In this document: positions 51,189-61,182 of the stretch, in pieces
How the letters are laid out: each line of letters opens with the position of its first letter
Numbering within the stretch: the first letter of the stretch is position 1
Assembly (NCBI RefSeq): GCF_002209555.1
Contig: NZ_NJIF01000004.1
Location: forward strand, 310,001 to 374,000
DNA: 64,000 bases
Source: Achromobacter insolitus
GTDB lineage: Bacteria; Pseudomonadota; Gammaproteobacteria; Burkholderiales; Burkholderiaceae_B
Direction: 5' to 3'
Translations under genes and position numbers: made by a program
The notes under the pieces: model-generated
Told to the model about the DNA's origin: nothing
Databases searched by the model: none
Seen by the model: only the letters and a program-made list of their open reading frames with translations

Positions 51189-51207
51189 AAATTGGACGAC
51201 TCAATTT
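51189..51207. promoter_or_regulatory. LysR-type box (AAATTG-N7-CAATTT)
   Basis: A perfect 6-bp inverted repeat with 7-bp spacer, T-N11-A compatible, 37 bp away start-to-start from the ATTG-N9-CAAT element. It lies towards the SDR gene. Confidence 0.62.
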
Positions 51208-51258
51208 CAGCCCACTAAGCTGCCACGCATTGCATAACGACACAGCGTGGAGACAAGC

Positions 51259-52047
51259 ATGGCTGATCTTTCGGGGCGCGTTGCCCTGGTAACCGGTTCG
51301 ACCAGCGGCATCGGCCTGGCCGTGGCGCGGCGCCTGGCGCGCTCGGGCGCCACCCTGGTGCTCAACGGCCTGGCCGATGCGGACGCGGTCGATGCCCTGT
51401 GCGCCGAATTCCGCGATACCTATGGCGTGCCGGTGCGGTTCCAAGCCTGCGACCTGCGCAAGCCGGCGCAGATCGAAACCATGATGGCCGAGCTGAACCA
51501 CGCCTATGGCGCGCTGGACATCCTGGTCAACAACGCCGGCATCCAGCACGTCAGCCAGATCGAGGCCTTCCCCGTCGACAAATGGGACGACATGATCGCG
51601 GTCAACCTGTCGGCCAGTTTCCACACCATACGCACGGCGCTGCCGGCCATGCGCGCGCGCAACTGGGGTCGCATCGTAAACATGGCGTCCATCAGCGGAT
51701 TGCGCGGACGTGCGGGCAAGACTGGCTACAACGCAACCAAGCACGGTTTGATAGGCCTTACCAAGTCCGTGGCGCTGGAGACGGCGCAGACCGCCATTAC
51801 CTGCAACGCGATCTGCCCCGGTTGGGTGCATACGCCGCTGGTGCAAAAGCAGATCGACGCGCTGGCCGAGCGCGAGGGCCTGGACAATGCCGCAGCCACC
51901 AACAAATTGCTGGGCCTGCGCCAGCCTTCGGGCAAGTTCGTCACCCTGGAACAGATCGCGGGCCTGTGCGAGTTCTTTTGCTCGCCTGATGCGGACGAAG
52001 TGCGCGGCGTGGCCTGGGCCATGGACGGCGGCACCACCGCCGCCTGA
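51259..52047 (+). CDS. Short-chain dehydrogenase (3-hydroxybutyrate-dehydrogenase-like)
   Basis: A 262-residue SDR closely resembling D-3-hydroxybutyrate dehydrogenases: VTGSTSGIG (11-19), NNAGIQHV, SISGLRG, YNATKHGLIGLTK (catalytic Tyr/Lys) and CNAICPGWVHTPLV. It would oxidise a hydroxy acid with NAD. GGAGAC precedes ATG 51259; a GTG at 51247 is in frame. It is the first gene of a cluster with a fumarylacetoacetase-type hydrolase and a Bug receptor, so its substrate may differ from hydroxybutyrate. Confidence 0.9.
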   Translation: MADLSGRVALVTGSTSGIGLAVARRLARSGATLVLNGLADADAVDALCAEFRDTYGVPVRFQACDLRKPAQIETMMAELNHAYGALDILVNNAGIQHVSQIEAFPVDKWDDMIAVNLSASFHTIRTALPAMRARNWGRIVNMASISGLRGRAGKTGYNATKHGLIGLTKSVALETAQTAITCNAICPGWVHTPLVQKQIDALAEREGLDNAAATNKLLGLRQPSGKFVTLEQIAGLCEFFCSPDADEVRGVAWAMDGGTTAA

Positions 52048-52133
52048 AATCGCGGCAGCAGCCGCAACTGAACATACGCGCCGGCCGGGCATCGGCGCGC
52101 AGCCATACCGATAACGCCCGCGAGGAGAGCACG

Positions 52134-53444
52134 ATGCTGGACCACACCCATGCCCCCGGCGCCAAGAGCTGGGTCGACGGAGCCAACGGCCATCCGGACT
52201 TCCCGGTGCAGAACCTGCCAATAGGCGTGTTCCGCCACGACGGCGGCACGCCCCGGGTCGGCGTGGCCATCGGCGAGCACGTGCTGGATGCGCGAGCCGC
52301 CGTGGAACTGGGCTTGCTGGACGGTCTGGATCCGGCTTCGCGCCAGGCGCTGTCGGCAAACCGGCTCAACGATTGGATGGCGTTGCCGGCCACTGCCCGC
52401 CAGGACGTGCGGCACGCCCTGTTCGCGCTGCTGGACGCCTCCCACCCCGCCAGCGCCCGGCATGCGGCACAGGCCGCGCGCCTGCTGCACCCGCAGGCGG
52501 AGTGCGAACTGCTGTTGCCGGCGGACGTGGGCGACTACACCGACTTCTATGCCGGCATCCATCATGCGAGCCACGTGGGCAAACTGTTCCGGCCCAACAA
52601 CCCGCTGATGCCGAACTACAAGCATGTGCCCATTGCCTATCATGGCCGCGCCTCATCCATCTGCGCTTCCGGCACACCGGTGCGCCGGCCGCGCGGACAG
52701 GTCCGGACCGCAGCCGGCGTCGACACCCCGGCCTATCGCCCGTCGGCGCAACTGGACTTCGAACTGGAACTGGCAATCTGGATCGGCCCCGGCAATGCGC
52801 TCGGCGAGCCAGTACCTCTGGAACAGGCCGCGAGCCACGTGGCGGGCTACGGCCTGCTGAACGACTGGTCAGCGCGCGACATCCAGGCCTGGGAATACCA
52901 GCCGCTTGGGCCGTTCCAGGGCAAGAACTTCGCCTCCACCGTGTCGCCATGGGTGGTGACCGCCGAGGCGCTGGCGCCGTTCCGCCGCGCCGCCATGGCG
53001 CGCGGCGACGGCGACCCCGACCTGCTGCCATATCTGCGCAACACCGACGACGCCGCCATGGGCGGGATGGCCATCGCGCTGGAGGCATGGCTGTCCACTC
53101 CCCTCATGCGCGAACGCTCGCTGGCGCCGCAGCGGCTGGCTGCCTCCGACGCGCGCCATCTGTACTGGACGCCGGCGCAGATGGTGACGCAGCACACGCT
53201 GGGCGGCTGCAATCTGCGGCCGGGCGACCTGCTGGGGTCCGGCACCATCTCCACGCCCGACGACAGCGGCCACGGCAGCTTGCTCGAACTGACTCACGGC
53301 GGCACGCGCCCCATCACCTTGCCCTCGGGCGAAACGCGGCTGTTCCTGGAGGCGGGGGATGAAGTCACCCTGACGGCCCATTGCAGCCGCGACGGGTTCC
53401 AGCGCATCGGCTTCGGCGCAAGCCGGGCACGCATCATCGAATGA
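52134..53444 (+). CDS. Fumarylacetoacetase-family hydrolase, two-domain
   Basis: A 436-residue protein with the full two-domain architecture of tyrosine-pathway fumarylacetoacetase. Active-site residues map one-to-one with a constant offset to the mammalian enzyme: D137 and H144 (DYTDFYAGIHHASHVGKLFR), E210 and E212 (FELEL), D244 (LLNDWSARDI) and K264. It cleaves a C-C bond in 4-fumarylacetoacetate or an analogue. No homogentisate dioxygenase gene adjoins; it sits with an SDR and a Bug receptor. GAGGAG precedes ATG 52134. Confidence 0.93.
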   Translation: MLDHTHAPGAKSWVDGANGHPDFPVQNLPIGVFRHDGGTPRVGVAIGEHVLDARAAVELGLLDGLDPASRQALSANRLNDWMALPATARQDVRHALFALLDASHPASARHAAQAARLLHPQAECELLLPADVGDYTDFYAGIHHASHVGKLFRPNNPLMPNYKHVPIAYHGRASSICASGTPVRRPRGQVRTAAGVDTPAYRPSAQLDFELELAIWIGPGNALGEPVPLEQAASHVAGYGLLNDWSARDIQAWEYQPLGPFQGKNFASTVSPWVVTAEALAPFRRAAMARGDGDPDLLPYLRNTDDAAMGGMAIALEAWLSTPLMRERSLAPQRLAASDARHLYWTPAQMVTQHTLGGCNLRPGDLLGSGTISTPDDSGHGSLLELTHGGTRPITLPSGETRLFLEAGDEVTLTAHCSRDGFQRIGFGASRARIIE

Positions 53445-53515
53445 CATTCAAAACCAGGCATCCCGCAAAGCCTGGAACCAGCCGGCAAGCCGGCGGCACA
53501 CAAAGGAGGAAAGAC

Positions 53516-54475
53516 ATGAAGAAGATTCTGGCAGCAGGCATGGTGGCCCTGGCAGCGGCAGGCAGCGCGCCCGCGCTGGCGCAAGACTTCCCCAACCATC
53601 CGATCCGCCTGATCATTCCGTATTCCGCCGGCGGCGTCACCGATGTCGTCGGCCGCGCCCTGGCCGAACAGTCTGGCAAGCGGCTGGGCCAGACCGTGGT
53701 GGTGGAGAACAAGACCGGCGCCAACGGCACCCTGGGCGCAACGCAGATGCTCAACACCGCCCCCGACGGCTACACCGTCACCATGGTGCCCATCGGCATC
53801 TTCCGCATGCCGCATATCACCGGCACGCGGTATGACCCGATCAAGGACCTGACCTATATCTCCATGATCGCCGGCTACAACTATTACGTCGCGGTCGGCG
53901 CCGACTCTCCCTGGAAAACACTGGACGATCTGGTCGCCTACGCCAAGTCCAAGCCTGACGCGATTTCCTACGGCACGCCGGGCGCCTACAGCAGCCAGCA
54001 CATCGCCATGGTGCAATTGGGCGAAGCCGCCCAGGCCAAATGGACCCACGTGCCCTACAAGGGCGATGCCGACGCGCTGTCCGCCATGCTGGGCGGCCAC
54101 ATCCAGGTGCTGGTCGGCGCAAGCACCATCCTGCCCTACGTGGCCTCGGGCAAAGTGCGCATCCTCGCTTCGCTGGGCGACAAGCGCTCGCCGGACCTGC
54201 CGGACGTCCCCACGCTGAAGGAGGCCGGCTATCCCGTGGTGCACACCTCGCCTTTCGGCATTGCCGGCCCCAAGGGCATGGACCCGGCCGTCATCGCCAA
54301 GCTCGACGGCGCCTTCCGCGCCACCCTCAAGGACGAGGCCTTCCTCGCCCTGCTGCGCCAATCCGGCGTCTCGCCGCAATACATGGATTCCGCCACCTAC
54401 ACCAAAGCCGCGAAGGCCAGCGCGGATACGGAGCGCGAGGTCATCAAGAAGCTGGGCAACATCATGAACAAATAA
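53516..54475 (+). CDS. Bug-family solute-binding protein
   Basis: A 319-residue periplasmic receptor. Signal peptide [27 protein letters not shown], then [39 protein letters not shown] and [25 protein letters not shown] precedes ATG 53516. It is last in the SDR / fumarylacetoacetase-type cluster, 71 bp after the hydrolase, so its ligand is probably that pathway's substrate. Confidence 0.94.
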   Translation: MKKILAAGMVALAAAGSAPALAQDFPNHPIRLIIPYSAGGVTDVVGRALAEQSGKRLGQTVVVENKTGANGTLGATQMLNTAPDGYTVTMVPIGIFRMPHITGTRYDPIKDLTYISMIAGYNYYVAVGADSPWKTLDDLVAYAKSKPDAISYGTPGAYSSQHIAMVQLGEAAQAKWTHVPYKGDADALSAMLGGHIQVLVGASTILPYVASGKVRILASLGDKRSPDLPDVPTLKEAGYPVVHTSPFGIAGPKGMDPAVIAKLDGAFRATLKDEAFLALLRQSGVSPQYMDSATYTKAAKASADTEREVIKKLGNIMNK

Positions 54476-54540
54476 AGTACGGACCAAACCGGCATCCGTC
54501 CCTCCCCGCAGCGGTTCGCCCGCCCGATACAATCACGGGC

Positions 54541-57210
54541 ATGAATTCCGCAACGCAAAACACCGCCGCCGACGCCCACGCGGGCCACACCCCCATGATG
54601 CAGCAATACCTCCGCCTGAAGGCGGAGGCCGGCCCCTTGCTGCTGTTCTACCGCATGGGGGATTTCTATGAAATGTTCTATGAAGACGCGGAGCGCGGCG
54701 CGCGTCTGCTCAACCTGACGCTGACCAAGCGCGGGTCGTCCAATGGCACGCCGATTCCCATGGCGGGATTGCCGGTCCATGCCATGGAGCAATACCTGGC
54801 GCGGCTGGTCGCCATGGGCGAATCCATCGCCATTTGCGAGCAGATCGGCGATCCGGCGGCGTCCAAAGGACCCGTCGAGCGCCGCATCGTGCGCATCGTC
54901 ACGCCCGGCACGCTGACAGATGACGCGCTGCTGCCCGCCAAGGCGGACCGCGCGCTGGCCGCCGTGTTCGTCGGCGGCACGGCGCGCGCGCCGCGCGCGG
55001 GGCTGGCCTGGCTGAATCTGGCCAGCGGCGATTTCCGCGTGACCGAATGCGCGCCCGGGCAACTGGAATCCGAACTGCACCGCATCGCGCCGGCCGAAAT
55101 CGTTTGCGCCGACAGCGCCGAATTCGATTTCCCCTTTGAAGGCGCGCGGGCCCGCGTGCCCGACTGGCACTTCGAAGCCGACAGTGCCCGCGCCCACCTG
55201 CTGGCCCATTTCAAGACGGACACATTGGCTGGCTTCGATATCGAAGACATGCCCGCCGGCATATGCGCAGCGGGCGCCCTGCTGCGCTACGCGGCGCGCA
55301 CCCAGTCGCAGGCCCTGACCCACGTCCAAAGCCTGTCGGCGGAACGCCCTGGCCAGTACGTGCTGCTGGATCCGGTCACGCGCCGCAATCTCGAACTGAC
55401 ACAGACCCTGTCCGGCGAAGACTCGCCCACGCTGTTCTCGCTGCTGGACGGCTGCCGCACCCCAATGGGCAGCCGCTTGCTGCGGCGTTGGCTGCACCAT
55501 CCATTGCGCGAGAATGAACCGGCGCTGGCGCGCCAGCAGGCCATTTCGGCGCTGCTGGCTGGCCGCATGGACATGGAGCAGAGCTTCGGGGCGGCCGGCT
55601 TCGGCTCGGCCGGCCTGCTGGAATCGCTGCGCGACGCACTGAACGCCTTCCCCGACATCGAGCGTATTGCCGCCCGTCTGGCGCTGCGCTCGGTTCGCCC
55701 GCGCGAATTGGCCAGCCTGCGCGATGCGCTTCAGGCTTTGCCCGCGTTGCGCGACCAGGTGGAACCCATGGCGGACTCGCCGCGGCTGGGCGAACTGACC
55801 GCTCACTTGTCGGTGGATCCGGCCCTGGCCGCCCTGCTGGTGCGCGCCATCGCCGCCGAACCCGCCGTCGCCATCCGCGACGGCGGCGTCCTGGCTGCCG
55901 GCTTTGACGCCGAACTGGACGAGCTGCGCGGCCTGGCGGCCGATGGCGGCGACTTCCTGGTGCAGCTGGAAGCGCGTGAGCGCGAGCGCACCGGCATCAG
56001 CAATCTGCGCGTGGAATTCAACCGCGTGCATGGCTTCTACATCGAAGTCACCAAGGGCCAGACGGCCAAGGTGCCGGAGGACTACCGCCGCCGCCAGACG
56101 CTGAAGAACGCCGAACGCTACATCACCCCTGAACTCAAGACCTGGGAGGACAAGGTGCTGTCCGCCCAGGACCGCTCGCTGGCTCGCGAGAAATGGCTGT
56201 TCGAGCAGTTGCTCGACGTGCTGGCCGAGCACGTGCGCCCGCTGTCCGACTGCGCCGCCGCGTTGGCGGAACTGGATGCCTTGGCAGCCCTGGCCGAACA
56301 TGCGCGCCGCCACGACTGGATCGCGCCCGAACTGTCCGAGCAGGCCGACATCGACATCGACGCGGGCCGCCACCCCGTGGTGGAAAACGCCATCGAACGC
56401 TTCACGCCCAATGGTTGCCGGCTGGAGCCCGCGCGCCGCATGCTGCTGATCACCGGCCCGAACATGGGCGGTAAATCGACCTATATGCGGCAGGTGGCGC
56501 TGATCGTGCTGCTGGCTCGCATCGGCAGCTTCGTGCCCGCGTCGCGCGCCCGGATTGGCAAGATCGACCGCATCTTCACCCGTATCGGCGCGGCCGACGA
56601 TCTGGCGGGCGGGCGCTCGACCTTCATGATGGAGATGACCGAGGCCGCCGCCATCTTGTCGGCCAGCACGCCCAACAGCCTCGTGCTGATGGACGAAATC
56701 GGCCGCGGCACCTCCACTTACGACGGCCTGGCCCTGGCGTGGGCCATCGCCTGCCGCCTTCTCGCGCACAACCGCGCGCTGACGCTGTTCGCCACCCACT
56801 ATTTCGAGCTGACGCGCCTGCCCGCGGAACAGCCGGCCTCAGCCAACGTGCACCTGGCCGCGGCGGAATCGGCCGGCGGCATCGTGTTCCTGCACGAAGT
56901 GCGCGAAGGCCCGGCCAGCCGCAGCTACGGGATCCAGGTGGCGCAGCGCGCCGGCGTGCCCGCCGCCGTCATCCGCCAGGCCTCGCGCGAGCTGGAACGC
57001 CTGGAAGCCCAGGGCGCGCCCACGCCGCAGCTGGGGCTGTTCGCGGCCGCGGCGGACGCCGACGCGCAAGCCTACGCTCAAGCCGACCGCTCCGACGAGC
57101 TGGAGGCGCTGGACGCCCTGCGCGAGGAACTCGCCGCCATCGATCCCGACAGCCTGACCCCGCGCGAAGCGCTGGATGCCCTCTACCGCCTGAAGAAGCA
57201 CCTGCAATGA
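54541..57210 (+). CDS. mutS: DNA mismatch repair protein MutS
   Basis: An 889-residue MutS. The mismatch-reading F-x-E is F42-Y-E44 in [13 protein letters not shown]. Connector, lever and clamp domains follow. Walker [10 protein letters not shown], then [12 protein letters not shown] and [14 protein letters not shown] complete the ATPase. It recognises mispairs and recruits MutL. ATG 54541 gives the conserved start; the frame is open further upstream but non-homologous. Its stop overlaps the JmjC gene start (ATGA), so the two are coupled. Confidence 0.97.
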   Translation: MNSATQNTAADAHAGHTPMMQQYLRLKAEAGPLLLFYRMGDFYEMFYEDAERGARLLNLTLTKRGSSNGTPIPMAGLPVHAMEQYLARLVAMGESIAICEQIGDPAASKGPVERRIVRIVTPGTLTDDALLPAKADRALAAVFVGGTARAPRAGLAWLNLASGDFRVTECAPGQLESELHRIAPAEIVCADSAEFDFPFEGARARVPDWHFEADSARAHLLAHFKTDTLAGFDIEDMPAGICAAGALLRYAARTQSQALTHVQSLSAERPGQYVLLDPVTRRNLELTQTLSGEDSPTLFSLLDGCRTPMGSRLLRRWLHHPLRENEPALARQQAISALLAGRMDMEQSFGAAGFGSAGLLESLRDALNAFPDIERIAARLALRSVRPRELASLRDALQALPALRDQVEPMADSPRLGELTAHLSVDPALAALLVRAIAAEPAVAIRDGGVLAAGFDAELDELRGLAADGGDFLVQLEARERERTGISNLRVEFNRVHGFYIEVTKGQTAKVPEDYRRRQTLKNAERYITPELKTWEDKVLSAQDRSLAREKWLFEQLLDVLAEHVRPLSDCAAALAELDALAALAEHARRHDWIAPELSEQADIDIDAGRHPVVENAIERFTPNGCRLEPARRMLLITGPNMGGKSTYMRQVALIVLLARIGSFVPASRARIGKIDRIFTRIGAADDLAGGRSTFMMEMTEAAAILSASTPNSLVLMDEIGRGTSTYDGLALAWAIACRLLAHNRALTLFATHYFELTRLPAEQPASANVHLAAAESAGGIVFLHEVREGPASRSYGIQVAQRAGVPAAVIRQASRELERLEAQGAPTPQLGLFAAAADADAQAYAQADRSDELEALDALREELAAIDPDSLTPREALDALYRLKKHLQ

Positions 57211-58400
57211 ACCTTGATCATCCCTTGACGCTGCTGGGCAACCAGAGTCCCAACGACTTCATGCGCCGCTACTGGCAGCGCAAGCCTTTGCTGATCCGTC
57301 AGGCCATTCCCGGATTCAAGCCCCCGGTAACCATCGCCGCCATCAAGAAGCTCGCACGCCGCGACGACGTGGAGTCGCGCCTGATCTGGCGCGAAAACGG
57401 CGAATGGCAAATGGAGAACGGCCCATTCGCCCGTCTGCCCAAGGACAATGAAGGCGACTGGACGCTGCTCGTGCAAAGTGTCGACCTGCACAGCGACGCC
57501 GCCTCCGAACTGATGCAGCTATTCCGCTTCATTCCCGACGCGCGGTTGGACGACGTCATGATCAGCATCGCCAGCCACGGCGGTGGCGTGGGGCCGCATT
57601 TCGACAGCTACGACGTGTTCCTGCTGCAGGCGGCGGGCGAGCGCGAATGGCGCTACGGCCGACAAAAGGACCTGTCGCTGGAGCCCGGCTTGCCGCTGAA
57701 GATCCTGAGCCGCTTCGAACCCGAAGAAAAGGCCGTGCTGGTCCCCGGAGACATGCTGTACCTGCCGCCTCAAGCCGCCCATGACGGCATCGCCATGGGC
57801 GACGGGTGCATGACCATCTCCATCGGTTTCCGCGCGCCCACCCAGGCGACGCTGGCGCGCGGCCTGCTCGAAGCCGCCGCGGACCAGGTCATGGCCCGGG
57901 TCGGCCTGCTGGGCGGCCCCTATGGCGAACCTGCCCTGCCCGGCCCCAAGCTGTCCGCCGTGTATCGCGACCCCGGGCAGCCGGCCGTCGACACCCCCGC
58001 CGCCCTGCCCGACGCATTGGTGGCCGCCACGCTGGAAACCGTGGACAAGCTGCGCTTTGACGATGCGCTGGCTGCGCGTTTTCTGGGTTGCTGGCTGACC
58101 GAACCCAGCAATCTCAGCGTGTTCGACGCGCCCGAAGGCATGGACGTGGACCTGGAAGAGGACTGGCCTGCCACGGGCAGGCTGGTGCTGGACCGCCGCA
58201 GCCGCATGCTGTATCGCGGCAAGCAGCTTTTCATCAACGGGGAAACGGCCATGGCGCCCGCTGAAGCGGCCTTGCGCGCGCTGGCCGATGCACGCAGCCT
58301 GGATTGTTCCGACCCGTCCTGCGCGCGCCTGTCCGACGACGCGCGCTCCTGCCTCGCGGATTGGCTGGATTCAGGCTGGATCCGGTACGAGCCGGCGTAG
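57207..58400 (+). CDS. roxA: Ribosomal protein L16 arginine hydroxylase-type JmjC protein
   Basis: A 397-residue Fe(II)/2-oxoglutarate oxygenase of the YcfD/RoxA family, which hydroxylates an arginine of ribosomal protein L16. The iron ligands are H131 and D133 ([10 protein letters not shown]) and H192 (AAHDGIAMG). The C-terminal dimerisation and winged-helix parts are present (about 220-397). It is translationally coupled to mutS by a 4-bp overlap, an arrangement I do not connect with any known functional link. Confidence 0.9.
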   Translation: MNLDHPLTLLGNQSPNDFMRRYWQRKPLLIRQAIPGFKPPVTIAAIKKLARRDDVESRLIWRENGEWQMENGPFARLPKDNEGDWTLLVQSVDLHSDAASELMQLFRFIPDARLDDVMISIASHGGGVGPHFDSYDVFLLQAAGEREWRYGRQKDLSLEPGLPLKILSRFEPEEKAVLVPGDMLYLPPQAAHDGIAMGDGCMTISIGFRAPTQATLARGLLEAAADQVMARVGLLGGPYGEPALPGPKLSAVYRDPGQPAVDTPAALPDALVAATLETVDKLRFDDALAARFLGCWLTEPSNLSVFDAPEGMDVDLEEDWPATGRLVLDRRSRMLYRGKQLFINGETAMAPAEAALRALADARSLDCSDPSCARLSDDARSCLADWLDSGWIRYEPA

Positions 58401-58413
58401 CATCCGGACACCG

Positions 58414-58458
58414 CCGCGTATCAGTCCTGTACAGAAGGAAATCAGGTCTGATACGCGG
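58414..58458. repeat. Inverted repeat after roxA
   Basis: CCGCGTATCAG (58414-58424) and CTGATACGCGG (58448-58458) are perfect 11-bp arms around a 23-nt loop that itself contains CTGTACAG. It is either the 3' hairpin of the mutS/roxA transcript (no U-run) or an operator for the small lipoprotein gene. Confidence 0.6.
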
Positions 58459-58617
58459 GACACATCAAGAAAGACATAACACGAAGCTGAAAGGTTTGTT
58501 GCCGTTGGGATGCGACCTTTTTAACTTTCATACGCGCTGCGCCCACGTGTTCCTGTAGCCTGACCTCTGGTTTCCCCTAATGGGGTTTCAAGAGTCGTCA
58601 TCTACAGGAGTCTAAAA

Positions 58618-58845
58618 ATGATGAGCAAAACCTTGATTATTGCCTCGGTGCTGGCCGTCGCGCTGAGCGCCTGCAACAAGAAGGAAGATGCCCCGGCGCC
58701 CGCGACCAACCCCGCCCCGGGCGCAAGCACGCCCGCCCCGTCCACGACGCCTCCGGCCACCGCACCGGCTCCGGCGCCCACGCCCAACACCACGCCGGGC
58801 GGCGGTTCCACCACCCCCGGCGGCTCGACCACGCCCGCGTCCTAA
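58618..58845 (+). CDS. Small Pro/Thr/Ala-rich lipoprotein
   Basis: A 75-residue protein with a lipoprotein signal (VLAVALSACNKKED, cysteine C19) and a low-complexity tail of Pro, Ala and Thr ending in GGGSTTPGGSTTPAS repeats. It is probably a surface or periplasmic lipid-anchored linker-like peptide; function unknown. AGGAG precedes ATG 58618, and a strong terminator follows at 58884, so it is a single-gene unit. Tail length may vary between strains. Confidence 0.82.
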   Translation: MMSKTLIIASVLAVALSACNKKEDAPAPATNPAPGASTPAPSTTPPATAPAPAPTPNTTPGGGSTTPGGSTTPAS

Positions 58846-58883
58846 TAAAATTCAGAGACGAACCCCCGCTCTGAAGACGCAAG

Positions 58884-58919
58884 AAAAAGCCCCGGCTATT
58901 GCAGCCGGGGCTTTTTTTT
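58884..58919 (+). terminator. Terminator of small lipoprotein gene
   Basis: AAAAAGCCCCGGCT/AGCCGGGGCTTTTT stem with loop ATTGC, continuing T-run. Confidence 0.95.
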
Positions 58920-58984
58920 CGTCCGCGGCGCTCAGTTGGAGCGCGACGCCCTGGTCAACATAGGCACCAAGAAAAGACGAAAAA

Positions 58985-59010
58985 AAAGAGGCCCCATCCG
59001 GGGCCTCTTT
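58985..59010 (-). terminator. Terminator of dapA-bamC operon
   Basis: AAAGAGGCCCC/GGGGCCTCTTT with ATCC loop. On the minus strand a T-run continues after the stem. It lies just beyond the bamC stop. Confidence 0.92.
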
Positions 59011-59047
59011 GCGCAGGCCTGCGCCAAGGCGCAGGACCGGTTCGTCT

Positions 59048-60172
59048 TTACATCTTGTCCTTCAGCACGCTCAGCAGACGCTGGGCGGTGGCGCTGTTGT
59101 CGCGCGCGCCATTGGCATCCAGCACCGTCACCAGGGTCTGATCCCCGCTTGCGGCCAGGTGGATACGGTATTGCGGCGCTTCGGCCTTCTTGTCGCCCGA
59201 GAACATGCGGCTGAAGAAGCCCGGCTGCTCGATCTTCTCGCCCGTGTCGGTATCGACATAGCGGACGAAGTAATCGCCAGCGGAGCGGTCGCGATCGTCC
59301 ACGGCAAAACCGCCGCCGTCCAGCGCCACGCCGACACGACGCCATGCGCGGTCGTAGGATTCGCTGACGATAAGCGACGCGCCTTGGGCACGCACGTCCT
59401 GCTGCACGGCCGGCTTCTGCGGCGCCGCTTCAGCCTGCTGGACCAGCTTGCGAGCGTTGTCGACGTCCGAACCCAGATAGACCATCATGCGGGCGAGCAT
59501 GGCGGCGTTCAGGCCCGGATCTTCCTTGCCGTTTTGCCATTGCACCTGCATGCCGTCGCTGCCCACGCGCTTTTCAAGCATCTGGCGGTGGCTGACGTAG
59601 ATCTCGGTATGGCCGTTCACGCGTTCGACGCGAGTACGGAATTTCTCGCGCTCGCCGCTATCCCAGGCCGACTCGAGGATCATGCCCAGGGCCTGGCGCA
59701 GCCAGCTTTCCGGAATCTTGGCGCGGTTTTCGGCCCAATCGGTTTCGATCAGGCCAGCCGACGGATTATTGCTGGCCACGGTAAAGCCGCTTTCGGTCCA
59801 GAAGTCCACCAGACGCGGGAACACGTCTTCCGGCGGACGATCCACGACCAGCCAGCGCAGGTCGCCGTCACGTTCGACGCGCATGTCCTGGCGGCCCGGA
59901 AGCACGTTGCTGGTCTTGGGCTGGCTGGCTTGAACCTGGCCCTGCTGCTGGAACTGCGAATAGGTGGTCGAGCCCGAGGCGGGCGCGCGGTAACGCGGAT
60001 CGCTGTTGGCCTGGGTCAGGTCAGGCGGGATGCTGAGGGGCTCTCCACGCTGGGTGACTGCGCTCTTGTAATTGACGGACTCTTCATTGCCCAGGAATTG
60101 ATTGACCTCGCTACAACCGGCCAACAACACCAGAGACATCAATGCCGACAAACCGGCATGACGTTTGTTCAT
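59048..60172 (-). CDS. bamC: Outer-membrane assembly lipoprotein BamC
   Basis: A 374-residue NlpB/BamC lipoprotein (lipobox LLAGC, C20) of the BAM complex that inserts beta-barrels in the outer membrane. Residues after C20 form the flexible BamD-binding segment (NYKSAVTQRGEPLSIPPDL); two helix-grip domains follow. ATG 60172 is preceded by GAGGA; a GTG at 60184 is unlikely. It follows dapA by 17 bp, the same pairing as in E. coli. Confidence 0.93.
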   Translation of the reverse strand: MNKRHAGLSALMSLVLLAGCSEVNQFLGNEESVNYKSAVTQRGEPLSIPPDLTQANSDPRYRAPASGSTTYSQFQQQGQVQASQPKTSNVLPGRQDMRVERDGDLRWLVVDRPPEDVFPRLVDFWTESGFTVASNNPSAGLIETDWAENRAKIPESWLRQALGMILESAWDSGEREKFRTRVERVNGHTEIYVSHRQMLEKRVGSDGMQVQWQNGKEDPGLNAAMLARMMVYLGSDVDNARKLVQQAEAAPQKPAVQQDVRAQGASLIVSESYDRAWRRVGVALDGGGFAVDDRDRSAGDYFVRYVDTDTGEKIEQPGFFSRMFSGDKKAEAPQYRIHLAASGDQTLVTVLDANGARDNSATAQRLLSVLKDKM

Positions 60173-60189
60173 ACGTATCCTCACGATAT

Positions 60190-61095
60190 TTAGAGCAGGC
60201 CCGTTTCCTGGAGCGCGGCGCGCACGGTCGCGTGGTGCTGCGCTCCGAGTTCAACCAGCGGCAGCCGGTAGCCCAGTGCGCTGCGGCCCATTTCGGCCAA
60301 CGCCCACTTGACAGGGATGGGGTTGGCTTCAACGAACAAAGCCTTGTTCAGACGCGCCAGGTACGCATTAAGTTCGCGCACCTTCGGCACATTGCCAGCC
60401 AGGGCGGCGGCACAGAGCTCGCGCATGAGCTTCGGCGCCACGTTGGCCGTTACGGAAATATTGCCGCGCGCGCCCAGCAGGATCAGGGCAGCGGCGGTGG
60501 GATCATCCCCGCTGAAAACCTGGAAGCTGGCCGGCGCTTCACGCAGCAAGAGGCCACCGCGGGCGATGTCGCCCGTGGCGTCCTTGATGCCGATGATGCC
60601 CGGCACCTGCGCCAGGCGCAGGATCGTCTCGTTGCTCATGTCGGCAACGGTACGGCCCGGCACGTTGTACAGGATGGTGGGCAGATCGACGGCTTCCGCG
60701 ACGGTGCGGAAGTGGCGGTACAGCCCTTCTTGCGAAGGCTTGTTGTAATAAGGAACGACGGACAGGCCGGCCTGCGCGCCCACGGCCTTGGCGTGGCGCG
60801 TCAGGTGGATGGCTTCGTCGGTGGAATTGGCGCCCACGCCCGCGATGACCGGAATGCGGCCCGCTGCGTGTTCGACGGCAACGCGGATCAGTTCCGCGTG
60901 CTCTTCCATGGACACCGTAGGCGACTCCCCGGTAGTGCCCACCACCACCAGTGCGTCGGTTCCTTCCTGGATATGCCAGTCGATCAGCGACCGGTAGGCA
61001 GCGTAGTCCAGGCTGCCGTCGGGCTGCATAGGGGTGACGAGGGCCACCATGCTGCCTTGGAAATTAACGCCTGCGGCGGTTGCAGGGGATGCCAT
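60190..61095 (-). CDS. dapA: 4-hydroxy-tetrahydrodipicolinate synthase
   Basis: A 301-residue TIM-barrel enzyme condensing pyruvate with aspartate semialdehyde in diaminopimelate/lysine synthesis. The Schiff-base lysine is K171 ([11 protein letters not shown]), the proton relay Y143 (YNVPGRT), with the TTGE motif near 54-57. ATG 61095 gives the normal start. It is first in the dapA-bamC operon. It belongs to the same pathway as lysC at 8.2 kb. Confidence 0.96.
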   Translation of the reverse strand: MASPATAAGVNFQGSMVALVTPMQPDGSLDYAAYRSLIDWHIQEGTDALVVVGTTGESPTVSMEEHAELIRVAVEHAAGRIPVIAGVGANSTDEAIHLTRHAKAVGAQAGLSVVPYYNKPSQEGLYRHFRTVAEAVDLPTILYNVPGRTVADMSNETILRLAQVPGIIGIKDATGDIARGGLLLREAPASFQVFSGDDPTAAALILLGARGNISVTANVAPKLMRELCAAALAGNVPKVRELNAYLARLNKALFVEANPIPVKWALAEMGRSALGYRLPLVELGAQHHATVRAALQETGLL

Positions 61096-61182
61096 AAATG
61101 TAGGGCTCCAAAACCCCACGGCAGGATGCCCCGGGGCCAGAATCAATGAAACTATTGAGTTTAACGGATATTGGCTGAAATC

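Noticed and set aside
52134-53444. Assignment as fahA of the tyrosine pathway
   Set aside because: Residues agree, but the context does not include homogentisate genes, so no symbol was given.
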